DNA from: Lasiosphaeria ovina
Lineage: Eukaryota; Ascomycota; Sordariomycetes; Sordariales; Lasiosphaeriaceae
Assembly: GCA_033439765.1 (NCBI GenBank)
Contig: JAULSN010000002.1
Span: 2,418,001 to 2,482,000 of the forward strand
Direction: 5' to 3'
DNA: 64,000 nt
Below the pieces are notes generated by a model that searched no databases, was not told the DNA's origin, and saw only the letters and a list, made by a program, of their open reading frames with translations. The stretch's first letter is position 1. Every line of letters begins with the position of its first letter. Shown here piece after piece: positions 33,850 through 43,065 of the stretch. The position numbers and the translations under genes were made by a program.

Positions 33850-34061
33850 GATGGCGGTGTTGGGAATATTGTAGAAGGTTTCGTTTTGTGTGATGATAAG
33901 TGTAGTAGTTTGATAGGGGATAGCACCAAGTGTTCATGAGGCAGAGGAATACCTAATCCATTCTTATATCGAGAGAGAGAGAGGACCCAAGCAGGCATGT
34001 GTATGTATCAGTGATACAGGCTGAGGGGTGCTATTAAGCAATGTGCTGTACCTAGGTAGTC

Positions 34062-34232
34062 ATGATCTGGAGACACAGTGCCCGATACCCGCTCAAGGAC
34101 ATCAAGTGGTCGGACGGAAAGCATCCGGGCTTCGACGGCGTACGAGCGGCCCGTGGCCCTCCGCCCATGATCTTCCGAGGCGGAAGACTTGTGCCCAACC
34201 CTGCCCGTGCTGGTTGGCCTGGTGCCATTTGA
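34062..34232 (+). pseudogene. Short coding-like ORF (56 codons), possible orphan exon or relic
   Basis: An ATG-to-stop frame with good fungal codon preference (C/G at third positions) encodes a basic, Gly/Pro-rich peptide with DIKWSDGKHPGFDGV and RGPPPMIFRGGRLVPNP. It has no neighbouring exons I can attach and no domain I recognise. It could be the remnant of a C-terminal exon left beside the frame-broken gene at 33235-33849, or a small real gene. Confidence 0.25.
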
Positions 34233-36424
34233 ATGTATGGTGTGACCTGGTATGGCAGTTCACGGACTGTACATGCACTAGATTGATTGCCTAGGTTTGG
34301 GGTGTTATCAAGTTACTCTACTATTAGTTTTCAACTGTTGGTGATGTCGTTAGCCAGGTGGGCGTAAATGTGACTTAAGTGAACAGGACCATGCCTCATA
34401 ATCACAAGTTTCCGAGTCATAAAACAAACTAGTTTAGCCTGGTGTGGTTCTCGGGGAATGCATGCCTAGGCGGTGGCTTTTGTAGTAGGTATTATCTGCG
34501 GTGATATGGTCGTCATAGCCAAGGACGTAATAATAGACGCAAAGAGCAGCATGGTGAAAGAGCCAATGCGACTCATTCCTCCCGCATCTGCGGTACTACT
34601 CTTGATTTAACGTGGCTCTCGCAGCTCAAACGAGAAAGAATTAGATCATGGTTTCTGTCAATTGCTTGTTAAGTCATTGGAAAAGACTCTAGAGCCATAT
34701 CGAACAGAGGAGGCGCAAGAGAGGGACAATACAATTGGTTCATGACAAAAGTCGGGCGGCATCAAAGTTCGATTTTCAGGACGTTGAGAATATGGGCTAG
34801 TGGAAAGTGCTGCAGGAGACGCGGTCCTGAGAAGCGCGAATTGTCCAATTCCGTAAACCAATTCGAACCTCTGGCCGAGAGAGTTGCGTCGCCCCAAGAA
34901 CGACGAAGCCCCAGCGACATTCCAACAACTACCCAAGTAGGCAGACAATTCCAACGAGCCAACAATATCCAACGAGGAACCAAAAAAGACCGCGCAAGAG
35001 AACAAGAGTATGTCGAGACCACCCCACCGCCGCGGACCTCGGAGAGTCGCCGCCCGCGGCGATAGTTTTGAAGGGAAGAGGTGGCCAAGCGTTGCTGTAG
35101 GAGGCCGGGAACGGAGGGATACCCACGGAGGACACGGGTAACCCTCAGCAAGCCACGTTGTAGTGGAGCCTTCCGCCAACAGACTGACGATCTCTCTTTA
35201 AGCTCTGCAACCCTCTTCACGTGGCGGTGTAGAGGAGGAAGCAGAGGGCCGAGAAGAATCCCCAGCCTGTTGGCTGATGAAGGAAAGGAAAATAAGAGGA
35301 GGAAGAATGGGTGAGGGGGATTGCTTTTATGGGTGTGCTGAGGCTGCTGGGTGGGGCCCGCCGCTAGTGCGTTTCGGGCGTAGCGTTTCGGGGGAAATTT
35401 TTCTTTTCCAGTTTGCCGGGTTTGAGATTTCAGTGGTGGGGTGCGCTGAAATTCTGAATCAGGGCACTCCACTGTGCTGAAAGTTGTTTGTGGAAACAAC
35501 TTTGCAGCTTCGTCAACCTTTTTCCATGCTCGTCTTGCTTTTTCTTTCGTCCACGGGATGCTGATTGGCATTGCAAGCAAGATTCCGTTGCTGTCTGTTT
35601 GTCTACCTAGGCTGAGATTGATGTATTCGTACGAAGTACCTATGTCCCTTGAACTCTGACGTGGTCTGCAGAGCAGACAACACAGCCAACTCTGCAATTG
35701 CTAGGGATGGCAGTAGCTAGCTAAGGTAAGTCTTGTGTGATATGACACCCGTCCATGGACTTGATTGCACAATGTCTGGCACGGGTGTCCTGTACCTCTC
35801 TGCCCCAGGAGTCCAGTGATGACATATAAGGATTTGGCAATCTGCGAGTGACAGCCGGCCAGGAAACAAGGTAACGGAAACTGAAACTTTCATATCAGAA
35901 GGCAAACGCTTCCAGCAAGGGGCCATGTTCGTAAGGTGAAACCGCAGACAGATGAACCACTGGATGAGAGAAGCTATTGGCGTCATTGAGCTTCTGTTAT
36001 AGAAATGACATGTCTTGGGCAGACATCACGGTCACGGTGTGGTTTGAGAGGTACCAGTTGTAGACTTGCTTGCAATGTAAATAAAAAAGCCAGGGGCTCC
36101 TTGGAAACGAGCATCTAGAAAGATATATTTCTTTCTCATCCGCTCCAGTTCCTATAAAACTGCAGCTTCCCATAGACATAACTAGCAAGGGCCCAGACAG
36201 ACAAAAGCCGCGACGCACGCCTTCAGGTTCTAGTCTCTCTTGGTGATATCAGCAGAATTGTACAAGGAATAATTATCTCGCCCTTCTCCCATCCGTCATC
36301 ATCCCCATCCTAAGCTAGACTAATCGCAAACGTCATCCTCACAAAGTACCTTCACAAGACAAATTCCCATCCCCATGTCCATAGCTCTTTACTGCCAAAC
36401 TTCAAGCAGCAATTCCCCCGAAGC
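34233..36424. other. 2.2-kb intergenic region, one unresolved candidate
   Basis: Downstream region of Cwc22 on the right. In the middle, 34742-35697 keeps long frames open on both strands (107 codons plus, 311 codons minus). Neither shows a domain; the minus frame has an Arg-rich, mitochondrial-presequence-like stretch (GLLQQRLATSSLQNYRRGRR), but the rest is unconvincing. I leave it unannotated. The flanks are AT-rich, with TACCTAGG-type strings at about 34050 and 35608. Confidence 0.4.
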
Positions 36425-38950
36425 CTAGTTGGAAACTCTTCCTCGCTTAGCAGGCAACGGCGACCGCGATCTTGAGCTACTGTAGTGTCTTCTCCGCTTG
36501 TTGCCCGCCGGAGATGGCGACCGGCTACCTCTCCTAGCCGATCTGTGCGGAGAGGGGCTGCGCGAGTAGGACGCATCTCTTCGACGCTTCGAAGCGCCGT
36601 TGATTGGCGAGCGCGTGCGATCCCGGGCCGGGAGCGGGGCGTGCGAGTCAGACCGGCTGCGTGTGCGGCCGCGACGGACTAGAAGAGGAGACAGAGAGCG
36701 TGTCGGTGAGCGAGAATAGTCGCCAGGGCTTCGGCTTCGGCTCCGGCTCCGGCTCCGGCTCCGGCTATCACGACGGCCGCGGCGAGGGCTGATGGACCGA
36801 GAGTCTCGGCGTGCGGCTCGTCGTGGGGGAGGCGAGCGCGAGAGAGATCGCGAGATGGACCGCCGTGTAGAGACGGACCGCGTGTAGCTACGACTGTAAG
36901 ACCTGTCCGCGACTCGACGTGGTGGGGACCGCGTAATAGACCGACCACGGCCGGCAGCCTTGCGCGGCGTCCGCGAGCGCGAGCGCGACGGCGTGCCTGA
37001 TCTTGAGCGAGACGAGTATGAATAATAGCTCGAACCCGACTCGGAATCAGAGTACTCGGGCGCGGCCGCGGCCGGGAGGGCAGGCTTTGGCATGTTCTCC
37101 AAGAAGCTGCGCATCTCTTCGGTGAGATATCCCAGCTTGATGGAAGTGAAGAAGTTGATGGAGAAACGGGTGTCGCGTGGGTTATCGTGGGGGAATATCC
37201 CCTGCAGACTAGGCTGCAGCATGCCTTCGCTGAGCCGCTTCTTGAGCTTCTCTACGCCCATGTTCTCCTGAATATCTTCAAACAAAATCTTGATGAAGAT
37301 GCGGCTGGAGGATGTCGTCTCGTTCTCGTTCAGGTGGATGACGGACAGAACGTGCCAGCCGATCGAATCCGAGGCGAGGAGGTGGCCAAAGAACCTGGCG
37401 ATGTTGCGCAGCTTGTTTGTTTCATATCGGTGGATGGTGGAATAGTATTTGGCGAAGCTCTCTTCAAAGAGCTCAGTCCACATGCGATTCAGCAGGGCGA
37501 ACTGTTGTCCTAGCAAGCCCATGAACTTCAGGTAGACCTTCTCTTGCGCGCAAGATTCCACGATCATGGATACCAACTCGGGTTCCTGGCCGGCAGGGAG
37601 CCGAAGCTTCATCAGCTTGTGAGCGGCTTCCTGGGGGTCCGCGCTCGATTGTATGCTGAGATAGATGGTCCTCCTGAGGTTGACAAGATCGGCATTGCTC
37701 TGGTCCTTAATTTCAATAGCCTTCTGCTCCTCATCTTCCTCTTCGGACTCGTCCTCGTCGCTGTCGTCATCATCTTCGTCCTCGCTCCCCTCTCCCAGAA
37801 TCTCAGCCTTGAGCTTCTTGTACTCGGCTTCGTTGGCCTCCCAGTCCGGATCGAACTTGAAAATATTAAGCGTGTCCTGCGTCTCCATTTCTTCGTCCAG
37901 CCCGATACGGTGCGTGATCTGGTCATTCTCCTCGACAAGATCCAGCTCCTCCTTGATGACCGGGTTGTCCTTGTACTTGTCCTTGCGCACCTGGAATAGA
38001 ACCTCGACCATGTACTGGGTGCGACGGTCGATGTCGGCTTCGTGGAGGATGTTGCGGAACTGGTCAAAGACGGCATGGGCGATGGTGGGCGACATCTCCT
38101 CCAAGAACATGCCGACCTCGCGCATGAGGCCGACGGCAATCTCGACGCTGTCGTCTGTGGGCTTCTGGAGCAGCAGCAAGAGGATCTGGGCGGCGAGCAT
38201 CTCGTGCACGACCTGGTTGTTGACCAGGTGGGCGATGAACATGGTGGACGAGAGGCACACGGCCTTGTCGTTCCGCTTAAAGGCCTTGCGGAAGCGCATG
38301 ATTAGGCGCTTGACGAGCAGCTCGCCGACCTGGGGCAGCTTGGTGTTGCAGATGGCAGCAAGGCAGGCGTAGATGGGGGTGAAGGGCAAACTGGCGTGCT
38401 GGGCCTTGAGCAGACTCTGGCAGAACAGGCCACGGCCGCGGATGAGATTCTCGCCGAAGAGCTCGGGGACCACAAACTTGATGTTTGCCGTGTTGATCTT
38501 GTTTACGAGGCCGTTGATAGACTTCTTGAGCGCCTCCCAGGCCATGCGCTGGTATTCCTTAGATGACCGGTCGGTGATGGCGGCCTGCAAGGCGCGCAGC
38601 TTCTGGGGCGGCAGGTACACGCCCTGGCTGCGCAAGCTGAGCAGCTTCTGGTATTCGGCCTTGGCGGCATCAAGCTTCTCTGCCTCTGTAATGACGGGAG
38701 CGGCCGCCGGCGGCGTGCGCTCTTTCCTTGCTGGACGGTAATTGTCTGCGCCATCGCGGCGTGCGGGAGGGGACCGTCTTCGCGTCGGAGGGGAGCGGTC
38801 CCTGGCGGGCGGCGAGCGGTTTCTGGCAGGCGGTGTACTGCCGCGTGATGATGGAGAGCGGTCGCGGCGCGGTGGTGATCGAGGGCGCGGGTTGGGCGAT
38901 CGATCGTCGAGGTGGCGGCGAGCGGGCGACATTGTGTCGGCCGACGCCAT
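36425..38950 (-). CDS. CWC22: Pre-mRNA-splicing factor Cwc22
   Basis: Single exon, 841 residues from the ATG at 38950 (MASADTMSP). Order of parts: an Arg/Ser/Pro-rich N-terminal tail (SPPARDRSPPTRRRSPPARR); an MIF4G domain at about residues 110-330 (WEALKKSINGLVNKINTANI, FVVPELFGENLIRGRGLFCQ); an acidic linker (EDEDDDDSDEDESEEEDEE) near 410; an MA3 domain at about 435-560 (LRRTIYLSIQSSADPQEAAH); the conserved RNIARFFGHLLASDSIGW region; and a C-terminal RS-rich domain of about 200 residues. Cwc22 joins the spliceosome at activation and is needed for Prp2-dependent remodelling before the first step; in animals it also hands eIF4AIII to the exon-junction complex. Thirteen more codons lie upstream (ATG 38989) but encode a simple REREREK stretch, so the inner start is preferred. 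It is divergent to DPM2, with a transposon between them. Confidence 0.95.
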   Translation of the reverse strand: MASADTMSPARRHLDDRSPNPRPRSPPRRDRSPSSRGSTPPARNRSPPARDRSPPTRRRSPPARRDGADNYRPARKERTPPAAAPVITEAEKLDAAKAEYQKLLSLRSQGVYLPPQKLRALQAAITDRSSKEYQRMAWEALKKSINGLVNKINTANIKFVVPELFGENLIRGRGLFCQSLLKAQHASLPFTPIYACLAAICNTKLPQVGELLVKRLIMRFRKAFKRNDKAVCLSSTMFIAHLVNNQVVHEMLAAQILLLLLQKPTDDSVEIAVGLMREVGMFLEEMSPTIAHAVFDQFRNILHEADIDRRTQYMVEVLFQVRKDKYKDNPVIKEELDLVEENDQITHRIGLDEEMETQDTLNIFKFDPDWEANEAEYKKLKAEILGEGSEDEDDDDSDEDESEEEDEEQKAIEIKDQSNADLVNLRRTIYLSIQSSADPQEAAHKLMKLRLPAGQEPELVSMIVESCAQEKVYLKFMGLLGQQFALLNRMWTELFEESFAKYYSTIHRYETNKLRNIARFFGHLLASDSIGWHVLSVIHLNENETTSSSRIFIKILFEDIQENMGVEKLKKRLSEGMLQPSLQGIFPHDNPRDTRFSINFFTSIKLGYLTEEMRSFLENMPKPALPAAAAPEYSDSESGSSYYSYSSRSRSGTPSRSRSRTPRKAAGRGRSITRSPPRRVADRSYSRSYTRSVSTRRSISRSLSRSPPPRRAARRDSRSISPRRGRRDSRSRSRSRSRSRSPGDYSRSPTRSLSPLLVRRGRTRSRSDSHAPLPARDRTRSPINGASKRRRDASYSRSPSPHRSARRGSRSPSPAGNKRRRHYSSSRSRSPLPAKRGRVSN

Positions 38951-39164
38951 TTTAGCTGCGTCGCGCTTCTCTCTCTCTCTCTCTCTCAAAACCCCTATTC
39001 CGTGCTAACGGGGGGGAAAGGCCGTCCCTAAAAGTTGGGGATGGATCGGGGCGCAGTCTCGTTGGCAAACCCGAGATGATGCGGAAGGAAAAGGAAGAGA
39101 GCGGCCCGCTTGACTCTATTCGCGGCCAAAGATTTGAAGATTGATTGACGAGGCTGGTTCTGTA
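38951..39164. promoter_or_regulatory. Cwc22 promoter remnant next to a transposon
   Basis: Only about 214 bases separate the Cwc22 ATG from the left inverted repeat of the transposon. A (GA)n/(CT)n run at 38970-38988 sits just upstream of the start. The original upstream sequence continues beyond the element at 41360. Confidence 0.45.
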
Positions 39165-39196
39165 CGGAACACCGGGCCAAAAGTCTTTCAACTCAA
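39165..39196 (+). repeat. Left terminal inverted repeat of the transposon
   Basis: 32 bases identical in reverse complement to 41328-41359; flanked outside by TA at 39163-39164. Confidence 0.95.
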
Positions 39197-39539
39197 TCTT
39201 ATGTAAGCAAATAGCTCCACAGTATGCCAAGAAAGCCACAAACCTTCCACCCTGTAAACTGCCCTGTAACCTTCCACCCTGTATACAGCTTTCCGCCCTG
39301 CAACCTGCCCTCCACATCACGAATTTCATGATTACTTTGAACAAGCCGATACATCGCAAAACAAGCTACCATTGCATACAAATAGCATCATTACATTCGC
39401 TAGGCTCGGCGTATTCGAATAATGCCTTTTTTATTATATTTTAACGAGTTTCCGGTAACCCAGTTTATCCCTCAAAAAGAGCCAAGATTTCGCTAACTAC
39501 GTTGTAGGACCCCCCCCCCCCCACCCCGCTACACCTACC

Positions 39540-41009
39540 TTCCTAGGACAACAAACTCAATAGATCTTCAAGTTCAAGATCCTTAGGAAGTTTGTTGTGT
39601 TCGGCCTCAGCCTGTATATCGGCCTGCCTTTCCTCTGTTGTTTTACTACACCAGTCTCTCCAAGCGATATCACCAGGTTCTTCCTTTCCCGGCTCCAACG
39701 GCGGCGGCTTAGTTCCTTCGGTATATTCATTCCCGCCAGCAAGTCGGATTACCCACTTAACATTTCTGGGAATTCGCTCCACAAACCTCTGGAGTTTTTT
39801 CCTGTTGGTAATTACGCCACTGCTTGCTCCAGTCTTTCTCAAGAGCCGGCCTTAACTTGGGAACCTGCCGCCTTTTCCAAGAGAGCTTGATTCTTGCCCA
39901 AATTGGCTCAATGGCGTTGAGGTCCGGGGAGTTCGCGGGCCATACAAGGACCTTGAAGCCAGCCTTTTTCTATATCCCCCTGTTCCAACGGTTGATATGG
40001 GAGCTTGCGTTGTCTTCCTGAATAATGTAGAAATCCCCAAATTCTTCTCGGAGCTTCTTCATAAAGGGCAGGAACTTAAGGAGTAAGACTTCCTATTAGT
40101 ACCGTATCCAGTTGATCCCGCCTTTCGAATCTCGTACTTGCTTTCCGGTCTCCTTGGTGTATCTCCAAGTAGGCTTCCTACCGGGAAGCTTCTGGTCCTT
40201 AAGGTATATACGCCGCATCTTCGTCTCCATTTCCCATTACGCCCAATCTTCGGCTTTATAAGCTTTATTATAAGCGTTCATCAAGTCCGTATCCTTCTGC
40301 CGTATTTTTGCTAATTCTTCTGGCTAATAGAAACAAGGTCCTTTCTTATTTAAGCAAAGTATCCCCAAAATATAAACGACATAAAGCCTTTCTAACGCCG
40401 GCGAATACAGCTATAGAAGTTCTTTTCGTAGGTACGGCGCCAAATCTTCCTTTTTCTATATACCTAACTGAGTATAACAGAGGTTTCGTCACTCCATACA
40501 ACTTTCTTCTAGTCCTCGAGAGTTTAGTTACGAACCTTTATCGCGAATTCGAACTTCTTCATTTTCTAAGCTTTATTCAGCCCGGGCTTCGTTATAGGCT
40601 TCATATTCTTGAACCCGTTGGCTTTAAGCCACCGGAGTATCGTTTTCCGGCTTAGAACCCTAGCACCGGGGATAGAAGCTAGCTTTTGAGTAACTCGGTC
40701 GGCGATCTCATAACTTGAATAAGAGCGAGAGTTGAAGTCTTTTGTAACAACCCCTCTAATTACTTCGTGTTCAACTTCGCCGATTACTTTCGGGCGGCCG
40801 TTCCTTGAAGCATCTTCAATATGCCGCTCTTCGATCTTATCGCTAGGCGTATATCCTCTACTCTTCGCCTTCTTTAATAGGGTATAGAAAGCGTGCTTTT
40901 TTATACCCGTAATGGCTTCAATTTGAGGAATCTTGACGCCATTCGCATGCAGGGTCAAAGCCTGCACCCTTTCTGCAATTGTGTAATTTTTGCGGTAGAC
41001 TGTGACCAT
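39540..41009 (-). pseudogene. Tc1-like transposase, RIP-type stops
   Basis: The first 147 codons (41009-40566) are open: MVTVYRKNYTIAERVQALTL begins a DNA-binding helix-turn-helix region (IPQIEAITGIKKHAFYTLLK), then ILRWLKANGFKNMKPITKPG. Continuing in the same frame, the catalytic domain is recognisable: VVWSDETS (first Asp, about 40490), QEDNASSH (second Asp, about 40015), and WPANSPDLNAIEPIW (third acidic residue, about 39945). Five stops occur between 40568 and 40330, all TAG or TAA, plus another TAG near 39977. They fall where Trp or Gln is expected, so C-to-T or G-to-A change of CAG/CAA/TGG codons explains all. The C-terminal part (FVERIPRNVKWVIRLAGGNE, 39842-39543) is in another frame, indicating an indel. 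The protein cannot be made. Confidence 0.9.
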
Positions 41010-41327
41010 TTTCGGTAGGCCCGGGCCTGTAAGGGCGGCTGGTGCGTGTGTAAGTCGGGAAGTCCTTTTACTAGCATTTTGTTAGTAAATCTACTTCTCG
41101 GCTGAGCCGTAAGGCAACTGCGGCACGTACCTAGCCGGCTCTCTGTACTTAAACATCACCACTTCGAATTTCGGCTTCATTTGGTGTGTGGATGGATTCC
41201 TACATACCAACCGATGGTTTGGTGGAACCCTAATGAGGGGTCGCCAAGATACTCAGCGCTAAGAAATACAGTGCGTACGTTATCTTCTCGTCCTTTCACA
41301 CCGATTCAGGGGACCCTGGCTCGTGGC

Positions 41328-41359
41328 TTGAGTTGAAAGACTTTTGGCCCGGTGTTCCG
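41328..41359 (-). repeat. Right terminal inverted repeat of the transposon
   Basis: 32 bases, exact reverse complement of 39165-39196; flanked outside by TA at 41360-41361. Confidence 0.95.
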
Positions 41360-41753
41360 TACCGGTCCCGTCGTTCCACCGGCAGTCACGCTAAATCGAA
41401 TAAATGTGGGCCCCTGCGCCCCGCTATTCTGCCCATCCAGACCCATGCACAGGCGCGCGCCGCATACGCGAACCCCTGCGATCTGAAAGCTGTCGGGTGT
41501 CCAGCAAGGAGAGAGCTAAACTCAGGCCACCTGGTACGTACGTAGTGCGCTATTGATCGCCGACAACGACAACGACAACCTCGCTTTTGATACCAGGGCG
41601 GCGGCGCATAACCAGCAGCAGCAACACGACGACGACGACGACGACATTGACATCTCCGTGCCCTACTTTTGCCAATTCCTAGACAGATACAACAAACAAT
41701 CACACAGACACAACAAAACCCTGTTCTAGTTCCAACTGCCGACCTTTTCAACG

Positions 41754-42247
41754 ATGGTAACCATCTCCCCACTCCGCCCCTTTTCCCCAAGCCTAGAGTC
41801 AAAAATGACAACTACACACTCTACAACAATACGTCTAAACTAACTAGCCTCTCTCTATAGCTTGACAAACTCGTCGGCCTCGCCATGCTCGTGGCCGCGA
41901 CGGTCGTGTTTCTCTACTACACCATCTGGACGCTGCTGATGGTACGCCCCCTTTTCCTCCCGTTAATCTACCCCTCAACCCCCTCAGAAAAAACAACAAA
42001 AAAAAAAAAACTAACGAACCAAAACAAAAAAAAGCCCTTCGTCGACTCCGACCACCCTCTCCAAAACTTCTTCCCGCCGCGCGTGTGGGCGATCCGCATT
42101 CCCGTGATGCTGGTGCTGGTAGGATGCGCGGTGGTCGGGTCGTTCCTCAGCGTGGTGATGATCCGGAGCAACAGGAAGAAGGCGGCCAAGGCGCTGGCGC
42201 AGGCCCAGGCGCAGGCCCAACAACAGGGTAGCAAGAAGAAGGCCTAG
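41754..42247 (+). CDS. DPM2: Dolichol-phosphate mannose synthase regulatory subunit DPM2
   Basis: Three exons: 41754-41756, 41861-41941, 42035-42247, giving 98 residues. Exon 1 is the ATG alone, followed at once by GTAACC; the intron ends CTAACTAGCC...CTATAG at 41860 and exon 2 starts LDKLVGLAMLVAATVVFLYY. Intron 2 (93 bases) is A-rich and ends AAAAAAAAG. Two transmembrane helices are visible (residues 6-26 and 47-70). Between them sits the family signature TIWTLLMPFVDSDHPLQNFF-PPRVWAI, closely matching DPM2 of other eukaryotes. The C-tail is Lys/Ala/Gln-rich with a KKKA end. DPM2 is an ER membrane subunit that stabilises and activates DPM synthase, which makes the mannose donor for N-glycans, O-mannose and GPI anchors. 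No ATG in exon 2 gives a full first helix, which supports the ATG-only exon. Confidence 0.9.
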
Positions 42248-43065
42248 ACCCCCCAAAAGAAAGTCAAGAGGTACCCAACTATTTGCTAAGGTGGTGGGGG
42301 TGGGGGTGGTAATAATATGTAGGAGATGAGGATGGGGGTGAGGATGACGAACGAGGGGGGGTTTAAACGAGTTGTCAAAGAGGGAAAGAGGTAGAAAGAA
42401 TAGGAGAAGAGGTAGAAGAGAAGAAGAAAAAAACTACGACCAAACCGCTTCCCTCCCAACTACTTGTCGTATGTGTGTGTATATAGCAGAGGGACTCGGG
42501 CTGGCGTCGGCCACGGGATACTAATCACAGGCCGACAGACAGACAGACAGACAGACAGAGATGCATATAGTGAGCGGACTGTACGAGAGTGTCTGTAATA
42601 TGTTCCACACTCAGGTACGAGGACATATTCGATTTAGTATGGGATAACACCACGTCTCAAACAACAAATGCAACCACACCACAGAACAATGGAGCTAAAT
42701 CGAACACACTCAGGTCTCAGGGGTCTTCATTGAGATGCGTGTTCTACCATATGCCTAACTACCTTCCCCAGCAGATGAAGCTGTGGGATGCTATGCTTAT
42801 ACCGTGGCCTGCACTTGTCCAACAGAACCTAGCTCAGTAGCCAAATATCGCCGAGCGCCAAATCCCAAAAAAGGAGTGGAGAGCTCAGGCAAATTCAATG
42901 GTTGTGCATGAGCCCAGACGGGCGTACGATCGCAGTCCCGCAAATGCCAAGCCATGATATCCATTCCTTTCTATCCCTTCTTTCCATGGTACCAAAATGA
43001 TCCCCAGATAAAAGATGCAAGGCGGTCCCTCGAGGCACTCCAAAAACACTGACTGCTTGCGCTGC
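42248..43065. other. Convergent intergenic spacer with ACAG repeat
   Basis: About 820 bases between the DPM2 stop and the stop of the WD40 gene on the other strand. It contains GGGGGTG-rich and GAAGAGGTAGAAGA-rich runs and an (ACAG)n microsatellite at about 42534-42559. The open frame at 42589-42840 has no recognisable domain. Confidence 0.5.

Larger units (their letters stand above)
39165..41359 (-). mobile_element. Tc1/mariner-type DNA transposon, inactivated
   Basis: A 2195-bp element bounded by 32-bp inverted repeats that match exactly (39165-39196 CGGAACACCGGGCCAAAAGT..., and its reverse complement at 41328-41359). TA dinucleotides sit directly outside both ends (39163-39164 and 41360-41361), as expected for TA target duplication by Tc1/mariner elements. 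Near the left end, CCTGTAA/CCACCCTGTA motifs repeat at about 39250-39310. The transposase is on the minus strand: intact helix-turn-helix part 41009-40566, then a catalytic part broken by stops and a shift. It lies in the divergent promoter between Cwc22 and DPM2. Confidence 0.9.

Noticed and set aside
34742..35697. Possible gene on either strand (107 plus, 311 minus codons)
   Set aside because: No recognisable domain and no consistent exon structure. The Arg-rich presequence-like stretch on the minus strand is suggestive but not sufficient.
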